The notes under the pieces: generated by a model
Seen by the model: only the letters and a program-made list of their open reading frames with translations
Database searches by the model: none
What the model was told of the DNA's origin: nothing
Made by a program: the position numbers and the translations under genes
NCBI GenBank assembly: GCA_018335615.1
Contig: JAGXRS010000270.1
Span: 1 to 7,199 of the forward strand
From: Hydrogenophaga sp.
GTDB lineage: Bacteria > Pseudomonadota > Gammaproteobacteria > Burkholderiales > Burkholderiaceae_C
DNA: 7,199 nucleotides
Direction of reading: 5' to 3'
Shown here: one piece after another, positions 1 to 5,814 of the stretch
Numbering within the stretch: the first letter of the stretch is position 1
How the letters are laid out: every line of letters begins with the position of its first letter

Positions 1-2
1 TC

Positions 3-719
3 GATTTCGACCTGCCCGCCGGGAAATGCCTGGCGATTCTGGGTCCCAGTGGCTCGGGCAAGTCCAGCCTGGCCAAACTGATCGTGGGCGTATGGGCGCC
101 CTCTGCAGGTCATGTTCGCATCGACGGTGCCGAAATCGACCATTGGGACCCCCGGCAACTCGGCCCCCACATGGGCTATCTGCCGCAAGATGTCGAGCTG
201 TTTCCGGGCACGATCGCGGAAAACATCGGCCGCTTCGACACGAGCAACCGTGAGGCCATCATCCAGGCCAGCCAGGCGGCACACGCCTATGAACTCATCT
301 TGCGCCTACCCCAAGGTTTCGACACCCGGCTCGGCGAGGGCGGCATCCAGCTGTCAGCCGGGCAGGCCCAGCGCATCGGCCTTGCTCGGGCGCTCTATGG
401 GCAACCCAAGGTGATCGTGCTCGACGAGCCCAACGCCAACCTCGACGCGGAGGGCGAACTGGCCCTGTTGCAAGCCCTCCACGACCTCAAGGCGCACGGC
501 AGCACCCTTGTGCTGATCACCCACAAACCCAGCCTCGTCGGCAGCATGGACTATCTGATGGTGATGCGGGAAGGCCAGGTCGAGCTGCTGGGGCCGCGTG
601 AAGAGGTGCTGGCGCGGCTGACGGGCAGCCAGCAGCCACCCGCTCGGGGCGGCTCCGCCGATCGCCCTGCGGCCCAGACGCCAGGGAATGGGGTTGTCCG
701 CGCCGGGAGCGCTGCATGA
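3..719 (+). CDS. Type I secretion ABC exporter, PrtD-like, C-terminal ATPase domain (5' partial)
   Basis: This is the cytoplasmic ATP-binding half of an inner-membrane exporter that powers one-step secretion of proteins, usually with uncleaved C-terminal signals, through a TolC-type channel. About 238 residues are visible. The gene begins before the window, so the transmembrane domain is missing (PrtD proteins are roughly 550-580 residues). In order one sees Walker A GPSGSGKS (bases 42-65), a Q-loop in GYLPQDVELFPG, an ABC signature LSAGQ (351-365), Walker B VIVLDEP (411-431) followed by a D-loop NANLD, and the H-loop histidine in LITHKP (522-524). The PQDVELFPGTIAENI and DEPNANLD wording is typical of the PrtD/AprD branch rather than HlyB. 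The signature has Ala where the family usually has Gly (LSGGQ). The last 30 or so residues are a Pro/Gly/Ala-rich tail, probably disordered. The stop overlaps the start of the membrane fusion gene (ATGA), so the two are an operon. Family assignment is firm; the exported substrate is unknown. Confidence 0.93.
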   Translation, partial: DFDLPAGKCLAILGPSGSGKSSLAKLIVGVWAPSAGHVRIDGAEIDHWDPRQLGPHMGYLPQDVELFPGTIAENIGRFDTSNREAIIQASQAAHAYELILRLPQGFDTRLGEGGIQLSAGQAQRIGLARALYGQPKVIVLDEPNANLDAEGELALLQALHDLKAHGSTLVLITHKPSLVGSMDYLMVMREGQVELLGPREEVLARLTGSQQPPARGGSADRPAAQTPGNGVVRAGSAA

Positions 720-2044
720 CGTCGCCGCAGTTCAGCCGGGTGAGGACCCACCCCACGCCGTCGGACAAGCTGATCGCACACCCGGGCACATGGGGTGCAT
801 TGATGATCCTCCTGACCCTGCTGGTCTTTGTTCTCTGGGCATCCATGGCTCCCCTGAGCGGCGCCGTCGTGGCCGTGGGACAAGTCAAACCGGAACTCAA
901 CCGCAAGGCGGTTCAGCATCCGGAAGGGGGCATCATCAAACAGCTGCTGGTCAAGGATGGGGACCGGGTGGCAGCCGGACAAGCGGTGGTCGAACTGGAG
1001 AGTGTCAGCACCGACGCCAACCACCAGCTGCTGCGCGAGCTGGCCGTCTTCGAGTCTGTCAGGCGCGAGCGACTGGATGCCGAACAGCAATTCCTGGTCC
1101 GATACGCCGTGGGCCCGGACATCCGGAACCGCTATGGCGATGACCTCGTTTTACCGGCCTATCAACGAGAACTGAAGATCTTCCAGATCCGGCGCTCCAG
1201 CCGGGACCAACAGCTCGCATCCCTGGAGGAGCAACTCAAGGCCATCGAAAGAGAACGCCAATCGTTGCAGAGCCAGATCAAGGCCCACCACGAGGGGCTG
1301 CGCCTGATCGAGGAAGAACTGGCCATGAACCGCTCGTTGCAAAGCCAGCAGTTCGTGGCGAAAACGCGGGTGATGGCGTACGAGCGGGCGATGGCCGACC
1401 ACCAGTCCAAGCTGGGTGAACACGAGTCGGCCGTGGCCCGGACGGAACAGCGGTGGAACGACGTCAAGCTGCGCATGGCGCTCATCCGCAACGACTATCA
1501 GCGGGTGGCCTCGGAGGAGTACAAGGAGAGCAGCAACCGTCTGGCCGAACTCCGGGAACGGTTGCGCCCGGCCGAGGATGCGTTGCAGCGCAAAGCGGTG
1601 ACGGCGCCCGTGGCAGGCCAAGTGGTGGGCTCCCGCTTCCATGCGCCTGGTCAGGTCGCGGGGCCTCGGGACGTGCTGCTGGAAATTGTGCCGGAAGGTG
1701 AATCACTGATCGTTGAGGCGCAGGTAGCGGTCGATGGCATCAATGACCTGTACATCGGCCAAGGGGCGGATCTGCGGTTCACCGCATTCCGCTCACGCAC
1801 GACGCCGATTGTCAGGGGCACGGTCGTCTACGTGTCCGCAGACGCGCTGGCCGACAAGAACGGCGTGCCCTTCTACCTGGTGCAGATCCGTCCCGATCCG
1901 GCGGCACTGAAGGCCGCCGATATCCCGTCCGTTCAGCCCGGCATGGCAGCAGAGGTGTTCATCCTCACCGAGGGACGAACCGCGCTGGACTACCTCCTCT
2001 CCCCGATCACCGACACCCTCAGGAAATCGATGCGGGAACCGTGA
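716..2044 (+). CDS. HlyD/PrtE-family periplasmic adaptor (membrane fusion protein) of a type I secretion system
   Basis: The product bridges the inner-membrane ABC exporter and an outer-membrane TolC-like channel. At 442 residues it has the usual size. It starts with a short cytoplasmic segment, then one membrane helix at about residues 27-46 (ALMILLTLLVFVLWASM). The first half of a lipoyl-like domain follows at about 60-95 (QHPEGGIIKQLLVKDGDRV). A long charged coiled-coil hairpin covers about 140-290, with its tip near FVAKTRV (213-219), where related adaptors contact TolC. The second lipoyl half is at about 293-325 (KAVTAPVAGQVVG). A beta-barrel region ends in a segment resembling the HlyD family signature (VQPGMAAEVFILTEG). 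The start ATG overlaps the exporter's stop as ATGA and has a GGGAG ribosome-binding site at 705-709, six bases ahead, so translation is probably coupled. No TolC-type gene or RTX substrate follows; they would lie upstream of the window or elsewhere. Confidence 0.93.
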   Translation: MTSPQFSRVRTHPTPSDKLIAHPGTWGALMILLTLLVFVLWASMAPLSGAVVAVGQVKPELNRKAVQHPEGGIIKQLLVKDGDRVAAGQAVVELESVSTDANHQLLRELAVFESVRRERLDAEQQFLVRYAVGPDIRNRYGDDLVLPAYQRELKIFQIRRSSRDQQLASLEEQLKAIERERQSLQSQIKAHHEGLRLIEEELAMNRSLQSQQFVAKTRVMAYERAMADHQSKLGEHESAVARTEQRWNDVKLRMALIRNDYQRVASEEYKESSNRLAELRERLRPAEDALQRKAVTAPVAGQVVGSRFHAPGQVAGPRDVLLEIVPEGESLIVEAQVAVDGINDLYIGQGADLRFTAFRSRTTPIVRGTVVYVSADALADKNGVPFYLVQIRPDPAALKAADIPSVQPGMAAEVFILTEGRTALDYLLSPITDTLRKSMREP

Positions 2045-2061
2045 GAGGCGGTGCGCTCGAC

Positions 2062-2090
2062 GACAGGGTGATGCACGTCGCCACCCCGTC
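2062..2090 (+). terminator. Weak hairpin after the secretion operon, possible transcription end
   Basis: GACAGGGTG (2062-2070) pairs with CACCCCGTC (2082-2090) with one mismatch around an 11-base loop. It lies 18 bases past the stop of the HlyD-family gene. No T-run follows, so it is not a classic intrinsic terminator. It may slow polymerase, protect the 3' end of the mRNA, or be chance pairing in GC-rich DNA. The rest of the gap 2045-2123 shows nothing else except a possible -10 box. Confidence 0.22.
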
Positions 2091-2111
2091 ATGCAACCCC
2101 GCCACGGGCGC

Positions 2112-2117
2112 TACCAT
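2112..2117 (+). promoter_or_regulatory. Possible -10 box for a leaderless transcript
   Basis: TACCAT matches the sigma-70 -10 consensus TATAAT at four of six positions and ends six bases before the ATG at 2124. Transcription would then start at or next to that ATG, giving a leaderless mRNA, which would fit the absence of any Shine-Dalgarno sequence there. No good -35 hexamer lies 16-18 bases upstream, so support is weak. Confidence 0.22.
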
Positions 2118-2123
2118 CGTCGC

Positions 2124-3098
2124 ATGCAATTCATCGATGCCCCCACCACCCGCGCCGCCCTGCCCTTTGACCGCCTGATTGACGCGCTGCGCGAGCGCTT
2201 CGCTGGCGGCTGTGAGGTGCCGGCACGCCATGTGCACGACATCAACAACCCGCCGGGTGAAGACGGTGGCGACGCCGCCAGCCGGCGCATGACCTCGCTA
2301 CTGATGCCAGCCTGGCTGCCCGGGCGCTACTACGGCGTGAAGATCGTCAACATCGCGCCCGGCAATGCGAAGCGGGGCCTGCCCGGCCTGCACAGCAGCT
2401 ACCTGTTGTTCGACGCGCGCACCGGCGCCCCGCTGGCGCACATCGACGGCGACGAGATCACCCAGCGCCGCACGGCGGCGGCCTCGGCGCTGGCCGCGTC
2501 TTACCTGGCGCGACCCGATGCCCGGCACCTGCTGGTGGTGGGCGCGGGCCGCGTGGCGCAGCTGCTGCCGGCGGCTTACCACGCCGTGCGGCCACTGTCG
2601 CAGGTGACCGTGTGGGCACGCCGGCCCGAAGAGGCCCAGGCGATGGCAGCGCAGGTGCGCGCCAGCGGCCTGCCGGCCAGCGCCAGCACCGACCTGGAGG
2701 CGGCCTGCCGCGAGGCCGACATGGTGAGCTGCGCCACGCTGTCCACCGAACCGCTGGTGCGCGGCGCCTGGCTGGCGCCCGGCTCACACCTGGACCTGAT
2801 CGGCAGTTTCACCCCCGCCATGCGCGAGGCCGACGATGCCTGTTTCGAGGGCGCGCGCCTGTTCGTGGACACCGACGAGGCGCTGCAGAAAAGCGGCGAC
2901 CTGCTCGTGCCGCTGGCCCACGGCGTGCTGCGTGCCGACGAGGTGCGCGGCACGCTCACCACCTTGTGCAAGGGCGTGGCCACCGGGCGCCGGACCGCGC
3001 AGGAGCGCACGGTGTTCAAGTCGGTCGGCACGGCGCTGGAAGACCTGGCCGCGGCGGTGCTGGTCTACGAATCCTCGGGCGCGTCGTCCAGGAGCTGA
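2124..3098 (+). CDS. Ornithine cyclodeaminase/mu-crystallin family protein, probably a delta1-pyrroline-2-carboxylate reductase type
   Basis: This is a cytoplasmic NAD(P)-dependent enzyme of 324 residues, the normal family length. It shows the family's order of motifs: an N-terminal MQFIDAPTT segment, the substrate-side YGVKIVN motif with Lys73, the conserved arginine stretch in RTAAASALAASYLA, a Rossmann dinucleotide motif GAGRVA (residues 140-145), and GSFTPAMREADD (227-238). As I recall, true ornithine cyclodeaminases carry a catalytic Asp in the equivalent G-x-D-x-P stretch. Here that place is Phe229, which argues against cyclodeamination and for reduction of cyclic imino acids such as pyrroline-2-carboxylate, made from D-amino acids or hydroxyprolines. 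The frame is open to an earlier ATG at 2091, but homology begins at MQFIDA, so 2124 is preferred; neither start has a clear ribosome-binding site. The 3' end overlaps the opposing MarR gene by 34 bases. The exact substrate is not readable from sequence. Confidence 0.85.
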   Translation: MQFIDAPTTRAALPFDRLIDALRERFAGGCEVPARHVHDINNPPGEDGGDAASRRMTSLLMPAWLPGRYYGVKIVNIAPGNAKRGLPGLHSSYLLFDARTGAPLAHIDGDEITQRRTAAASALAASYLARPDARHLLVVGAGRVAQLLPAAYHAVRPLSQVTVWARRPEEAQAMAAQVRASGLPASASTDLEAACREADMVSCATLSTEPLVRGAWLAPGSHLDLIGSFTPAMREADDACFEGARLFVDTDEALQKSGDLLVPLAHGVLRADEVRGTLTTLCKGVATGRRTAQERTVFKSVGTALEDLAAAVLVYESSGASSRS

Positions 3099-3574
3099 AG
3101 CGGCTCGTCGCCCGGGTTGAGTCGGCTGGCCTGCATCTGCAGCAGGGCCAGCAATTCGCTGAACTGCGCGCGCTGCGCCGCGCTGAAAGGCGCCAGCAAT
3201 TCGCGGTGGATGCCCGCCACCCGGGGAAACACCTCGGCATACAGGCGCCGGCCTTCGTCGGTCAGGAACACATGCACTTCGCGGCGGTCCGAGGGCCGGG
3301 GTTCACGCCGCACCAGTTTTTTCTCCACCAGGCGCGTGAGCGTGCGGGAGGTGCGCGCGCGATCGAGCATGGCGCGCTCGGCCAGTTCGGAGCTGAGCAC
3401 CCCCTCCACATCGGCCAGGCACGACAGCACGCGCCACTCGCGGCGGGTCAGGCCGTAGTCCCGCTCGAACATGCGAACGAACAGCGGCCCGGCCGTGGCG
3501 TGCACGCGGTAGAGCCGGTAGAGCAGCAGGTCGTCCTGCCGGCGGGGGTGGATGAGGAGATCGATTTCGGGCAT
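3065..3574 (-). CDS. MarR-family transcriptional regulator
   Basis: This is a 169-residue dimeric winged-helix DNA-binding protein; MarR proteins usually repress a divergent operon and release DNA when a small, often aromatic or acidic, ligand binds. An N-terminal dimerisation helix spans about residues 12-38. The winged helix runs from about 42 to 110: GLTRREWRVL, then LSSELAERAMLDRARTSRTL with the recognition helix near 71-86, then the wing with the conserved RPSDRREVHVFLTDEG (93-108). C-terminal helices after about 110 complete the dimer interface. No Shine-Dalgarno sequence precedes the ATG at 3574, but no other start fits. It reads divergently from the Bug-Bug-sulfatase genes across a 139-base control region, so those genes and its own are the likely targets. 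It runs convergently into the cyclodeaminase-family gene with overlapping 3' ends. The ligand is unknown. Confidence 0.92.
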   Translation of the reverse strand: MPEIDLLIHPRRQDDLLLYRLYRVHATAGPLFVRMFERDYGLTRREWRVLSCLADVEGVLSSELAERAMLDRARTSRTLTRLVEKKLVRREPRPSDRREVHVFLTDEGRRLYAEVFPRVAGIHRELLAPFSAAQRAQFSELLALLQMQASRLNPGDEPLQLLDDAPEDS

Positions 3575-3620
3575 GGGGGCGTGCGGCCCGGCGGTTTCGG
3601 GCTCTGAGGGAAAACACCGG

Positions 3621-3672
3621 CAACGATTGATTTCTGCAATTGATTGTGAATGCCTAGCATCGCGCCTTGCAA
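3621..3672. promoter_or_regulatory. AT-rich divergent promoter/operator region between marR-type gene and Bug operon
   Basis: This is a marked AT-rich island between GC-rich genes. It contains the direct repeat ATTGATT at 3626-3632 and 3639-3645 (13 bases apart) and the small inverted repeat CAAT-TG-ATTG at 3637-3646. For the - strand, TTGCAA (3667-3672) and CACAAT (complement of 3643-3648) form a plausible -35/-10 pair with an 18-base spacer, giving about 60 bases of leader before the MarR start. For the + strand, TAGCAT (3655-3660) is a possible -10 box without a convincing -35. If these are right, one regulator bound here could control both directions. Confidence 0.35.
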
Positions 3673-3687
3673 CGGGTCAGACCCGTT
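3671..3687. repeat. 17-base perfect inverted repeat, candidate operator or leader hairpin
   Basis: AACGGGT (3671-3677) and ACCCGTT (3681-3687) are perfect inverted copies around CAG. The repeat lies between the probable promoter region and the ribosome-binding site of the first Bug gene, 26 bases ahead of its ATG. Its size suits a MarR-dimer operator, where bound protein would block transcription. As RNA it would form a seven-pair hairpin in the leader. A shorter repeat with the same AACGG/CCGTT arms precedes the second Bug gene. Confidence 0.45.
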
Positions 3688-3702
3688 TGACACACATCAA
3701 CC

Positions 3703-3708
3703 AGGAGA
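3703..3708 (+). promoter_or_regulatory. Strong ribosome-binding site fixing the start of the first Bug gene
   Basis: AGGAGA sits five bases before the ATG at 3714. The same frame is open back to an ATG at 3552, but only the 3714 start puts a proper signal peptide at the N-terminus and has this ribosome-binding site. It is the clearest Shine-Dalgarno sequence in the window. Confidence 0.75.
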
Positions 3709-3713
3709 CAGAC

Positions 3714-4682
3714 ATGCACCGACGCGCCTTGTGGGCCCTCCCCCTTGCCCTTCCCTTCATCCTGGCCGGCGCCGCCCTGCCGGCGTGGGCGCAGGACAAG
3801 CCGGCCCTGAAGATCGTGGTGGGCTTCCCGCCCGGGGGATCGGCCGACACGCTGGCACGGCTGATGGCCGACACGTTGCGCGCCGATGTGGGCAGCGTGA
3901 TCGTGGAGAACCGCCCCGGCGCCGGTGGCCGCATCGCGCTGGCGCAGGTGAAGCGCGCCGCCCCCGACGGCCAGACCGTGATCCTGCTGCCCAGCGGGCC
4001 GATGGTGCTGTTCCCGCACGTCTACAAGAAACTCGACTACGACCCGGTGGCGGATTTCTCGCCCGTGTCGCTGCTGGCGCGCTTCCAGTTCGGCGTGGTC
4101 GCCGGGCCCTCGGCGCCGGCGAAGACCGTGCAGGACATGATCGCCCGCGCCAAGGCCGAGCCGGGCCAGAGCAGCTACGGCACGCCCGGCCTGGGCACGC
4201 TGCCGCACTTCATGGGTGTGCTGTTCGAGCAGAAGGCGGGCGCCCCGCTCAACCATGTGCCCTTCCAGGGCGGCGGGCCGGCCAACAACGCGCTGCTGGG
4301 CGGCCACATCCACTACAAGTTCGACGTCGTGTCCGAAACCGCGGAATTCCACCGCTCGGGCAAGGCGCGCATCCTGGCCGTGACCGGCACGCAGCGCGAC
4401 CCCCAGGTGCCCGAGGTGCCCACGCTGCGCGAGGCCGGCATCGACATGGACGCCAGCGCCTGGTTCGCGGTGTACGGCCCGGCTGGTCTGAGCCCGGCCG
4501 TGCAGACCCGCCTGAGCCAGGCCTTTGCCGCCGCGGTGCGCCAGCCCGCGATGCGCGAGCGGATGCTGGGCCTGGGCTATGAGCCGGTGGGCTCCAGCCC
4601 GGCCGAGCTGGCCGCCGCCCAGCAAGCCGACCTGAACCACTGGGCCGCCCCGATCAAGGCCACCGGCGTGCAGCTGGACTGA
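3714..4682 (+). CDS. Bug/TctC-family periplasmic substrate-binding protein (first of two)
   Basis: The product is a 322-residue exported binding protein of the tripartite tricarboxylate transporter type. These proteins capture small ligands, mostly carboxylates, for a TctAB permease, and some act only as sensors. Residues 1-26 are a Sec-type signal peptide: MHRR, a hydrophobic stretch, then AWA before Gln27. The mature protein opens with the family loop VVGFPPGGSAD (residues 35-45), which shapes the ligand pocket. ENRPGAGG follows at about residue 64, then YGTPGLGTLPH from 155 and HVPFQGGGPA from 181, all standard Bug landmarks, and the length is typical. It is the first gene of the series divergent from the MarR gene. 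No TctA or TctB permease gene is adjacent, as is common for Bug genes in Burkholderiales. The ligand cannot be predicted; neighbouring sulfatase hints at a sulfated or desulfated compound. Confidence 0.93.
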   Translation: MHRRALWALPLALPFILAGAALPAWAQDKPALKIVVGFPPGGSADTLARLMADTLRADVGSVIVENRPGAGGRIALAQVKRAAPDGQTVILLPSGPMVLFPHVYKKLDYDPVADFSPVSLLARFQFGVVAGPSAPAKTVQDMIARAKAEPGQSSYGTPGLGTLPHFMGVLFEQKAGAPLNHVPFQGGGPANNALLGGHIHYKFDVVSETAEFHRSGKARILAVTGTQRDPQVPEVPTLREAGIDMDASAWFAVYGPAGLSPAVQTRLSQAFAAAVRQPAMRERMLGLGYEPVGSSPAELAAAQQADLNHWAAPIKATGVQLD

Positions 4683-4717
4683 AGCGGCGACTGCGTTCCC
4701 CGCGCCTTCGCGTTTTC

Positions 4718-4728
4718 AACGGCCCGTT
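4718..4728. repeat. Short inverted repeat in the gap between the two Bug genes
   Basis: AACGG-C-CCGTT is a perfect 11-base inverted repeat, 68 bases ahead of the second Bug start, and shares its arms with the longer palindrome at 3671-3687. It sits in a 114-base pyrimidine-rich gap (4683-4796) that otherwise holds only GGAG at 4785-4788, the likely ribosome-binding site. No convincing terminator is seen, so read-through from the first Bug gene is likely. It could be a second regulator site or chance. Confidence 0.25.
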
Positions 4729-4796
4729 CAACCCCTTTCTCCGCGCGCCTGTCGCGGGCGCTTCCCCGCTTTCATCTCTTTTCTGGAGCCCTTGAC

Positions 4797-5774
4797 ATGA
4801 CCCTCTCACGCCGCACCACCCTGGCCGCCCTGGCCGTCTCGCTCGGCTGCACGCTGGGCGCCACCGCCACGCACGCCCAGCCGGCCTACCCCAGCCAGCC
4901 GGTGAAGCTCGTCAACAACTTCCCGCCCGGCGGCCCGTCCGACATCCTGGCCCGCTCGGTGGCCGCCGTGCTGGCCGACACCCTCAAGCAGCCCTTCGTG
5001 GTGGAGAACAAGGCGGGCGCCGCGGGCAACATCGGCGCCGACACCGTGGCCAAGAGCACGGCCGACGGCCACACGCTGCTGTTCGGCATCGACACCACCT
5101 TCACCATCAACCCGCACCTGTACGCGCGCATGCCCTTCCAGCCCGGCGACCTCAAGCCGGTGGTCATCATGGCCTCGTCAGGCCTGCTGCTGGGCGTGCA
5201 CCCGAGCACCGGCATCAAGACCTTTGGCGACCTGCTCACGCAGGGACGCAGCAAGAACCTGAACTTCAGCTCGGCCGGCAACGGCAGCCCGGGCCACCTG
5301 GCCGCGGCCATGCTGGGCAACAGCACCCCCATCAAGACCACGCACATTCCCTACCGCGGCAACACGCCGGCCGTCACGGCGGTGCTGGCCGGCGAGGTGG
5401 ACGGCGGCATCCTGGCCACGCCCGGCATGCTGCCGCATGTGCAGGTGGGCCGCATCACCGCGCTGGCTGTCACCAGCGCCCAGCGCTCGCGCCTGGCGCC
5501 ACAGCTGCCCACGGTGGCCGAGCTGGGGCTCAAATCGCTGGAGCAGGAAGTGCTGTACCTGGTGATGGCACCGGCCGCCACGCCCGACGCGGTGGTGCAG
5601 CTGCTGCAGCGCCACATCACGGACGCGCTCAAGCGCCCCGAGGTGCAGGCCCGGCTCAACAGCCTCGACCTGTTCTACGAAGGCACCACCGGCGCCGCAG
5701 CCACCCAACGCCTGGCCGACATGTCGGCGCGCTACGGCGCCGTGGTGCGCGCCACCGGCATGACCGCGCAGTGA
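4797..5774 (+). CDS. Bug/TctC-family periplasmic substrate-binding protein (second of two)
   Basis: This is a 325-residue paralogue of the preceding gene, clearly diverged and not a recent duplicate. Residues 1-27 are an export signal ending in THA before Gln28. The opening LSRRTTLAAL resembles a twin-arginine (Tat) signal, although Thr replaces the usual Phe after the arginines, so Sec export remains possible. Family landmarks are NNFPPGGPSD (residues 40-49), ENKAGAAGNIGADTVAKS near 70, FSSAGNGSPGH from 157 and HIPYRGNTPAV from 183. The pocket loop differs from its neighbour's (NNFPPGGPSD against VGFPPGGSAD), so the two may bind different ligands. GGAG at 4785-4788 serves the ATG. The sulfatase gene starts 40 bases after the stop, so the two are probably co-transcribed. 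No permease gene is in the window; the ligand is unknown. Confidence 0.93.
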   Translation: MTLSRRTTLAALAVSLGCTLGATATHAQPAYPSQPVKLVNNFPPGGPSDILARSVAAVLADTLKQPFVVENKAGAAGNIGADTVAKSTADGHTLLFGIDTTFTINPHLYARMPFQPGDLKPVVIMASSGLLLGVHPSTGIKTFGDLLTQGRSKNLNFSSAGNGSPGHLAAAMLGNSTPIKTTHIPYRGNTPAVTAVLAGEVDGGILATPGMLPHVQVGRITALAVTSAQRSRLAPQLPTVAELGLKSLEQEVLYLVMAPAATPDAVVQLLQRHITDALKRPEVQARLNSLDLFYEGTTGAAATQRLADMSARYGAVVRATGMTAQ

Positions 5775-5814
5775 CCCGCCGCGACGCACGGCTTCCTTGA
5801 ACCCCAGAACCCCC

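Noticed and set aside
2612..3607. Long open frame on the + strand spanning the cyclodeaminase-family and MarR genes
   Set aside because: It is out of frame with one well-supported gene and antisense to another; the translation is Arg/Gly/Ala-rich without a domain.
3687..3692. Perfect TTGACA hexamer as a -35 box before the first Bug gene
   Set aside because: A -10 box 17 bases on would overlap the start codon; no -10-like sequence is there.
3552..3713. Upstream in-frame ATG at 3552 as the start of the first Bug gene
   Set aside because: It would add 54 residues before the signal peptide and overlap the MarR start; the AGGAGA site favours 3714.
3654..4640. Open frame of 328 codons on the - strand opposite the first Bug gene
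   Set aside because: Low-complexity Gly/His/Arg/Ala-rich translation, fully antisense to a clear Bug protein with signal peptide and ribosome-binding site.
4741..4757. CCGCG...CGCGG hairpin between the Bug genes as a terminator
   Set aside because: Only five pairs, and no T-run directly behind it; expected by chance in DNA this GC-rich.
4792..4797. TTGACA hexamer just before the second Bug gene as a -35 box
   Set aside because: It runs into the ATG, so no promoter serving this gene could use it.
4797..4860. Lipoprotein signal at Cys18 of the second Bug protein
   Set aside because: The residues before the Cys are Ser-Leu-Gly, lacking Leu or Val at position -3, and a good signal peptidase I site (THA before Gln28) follows.
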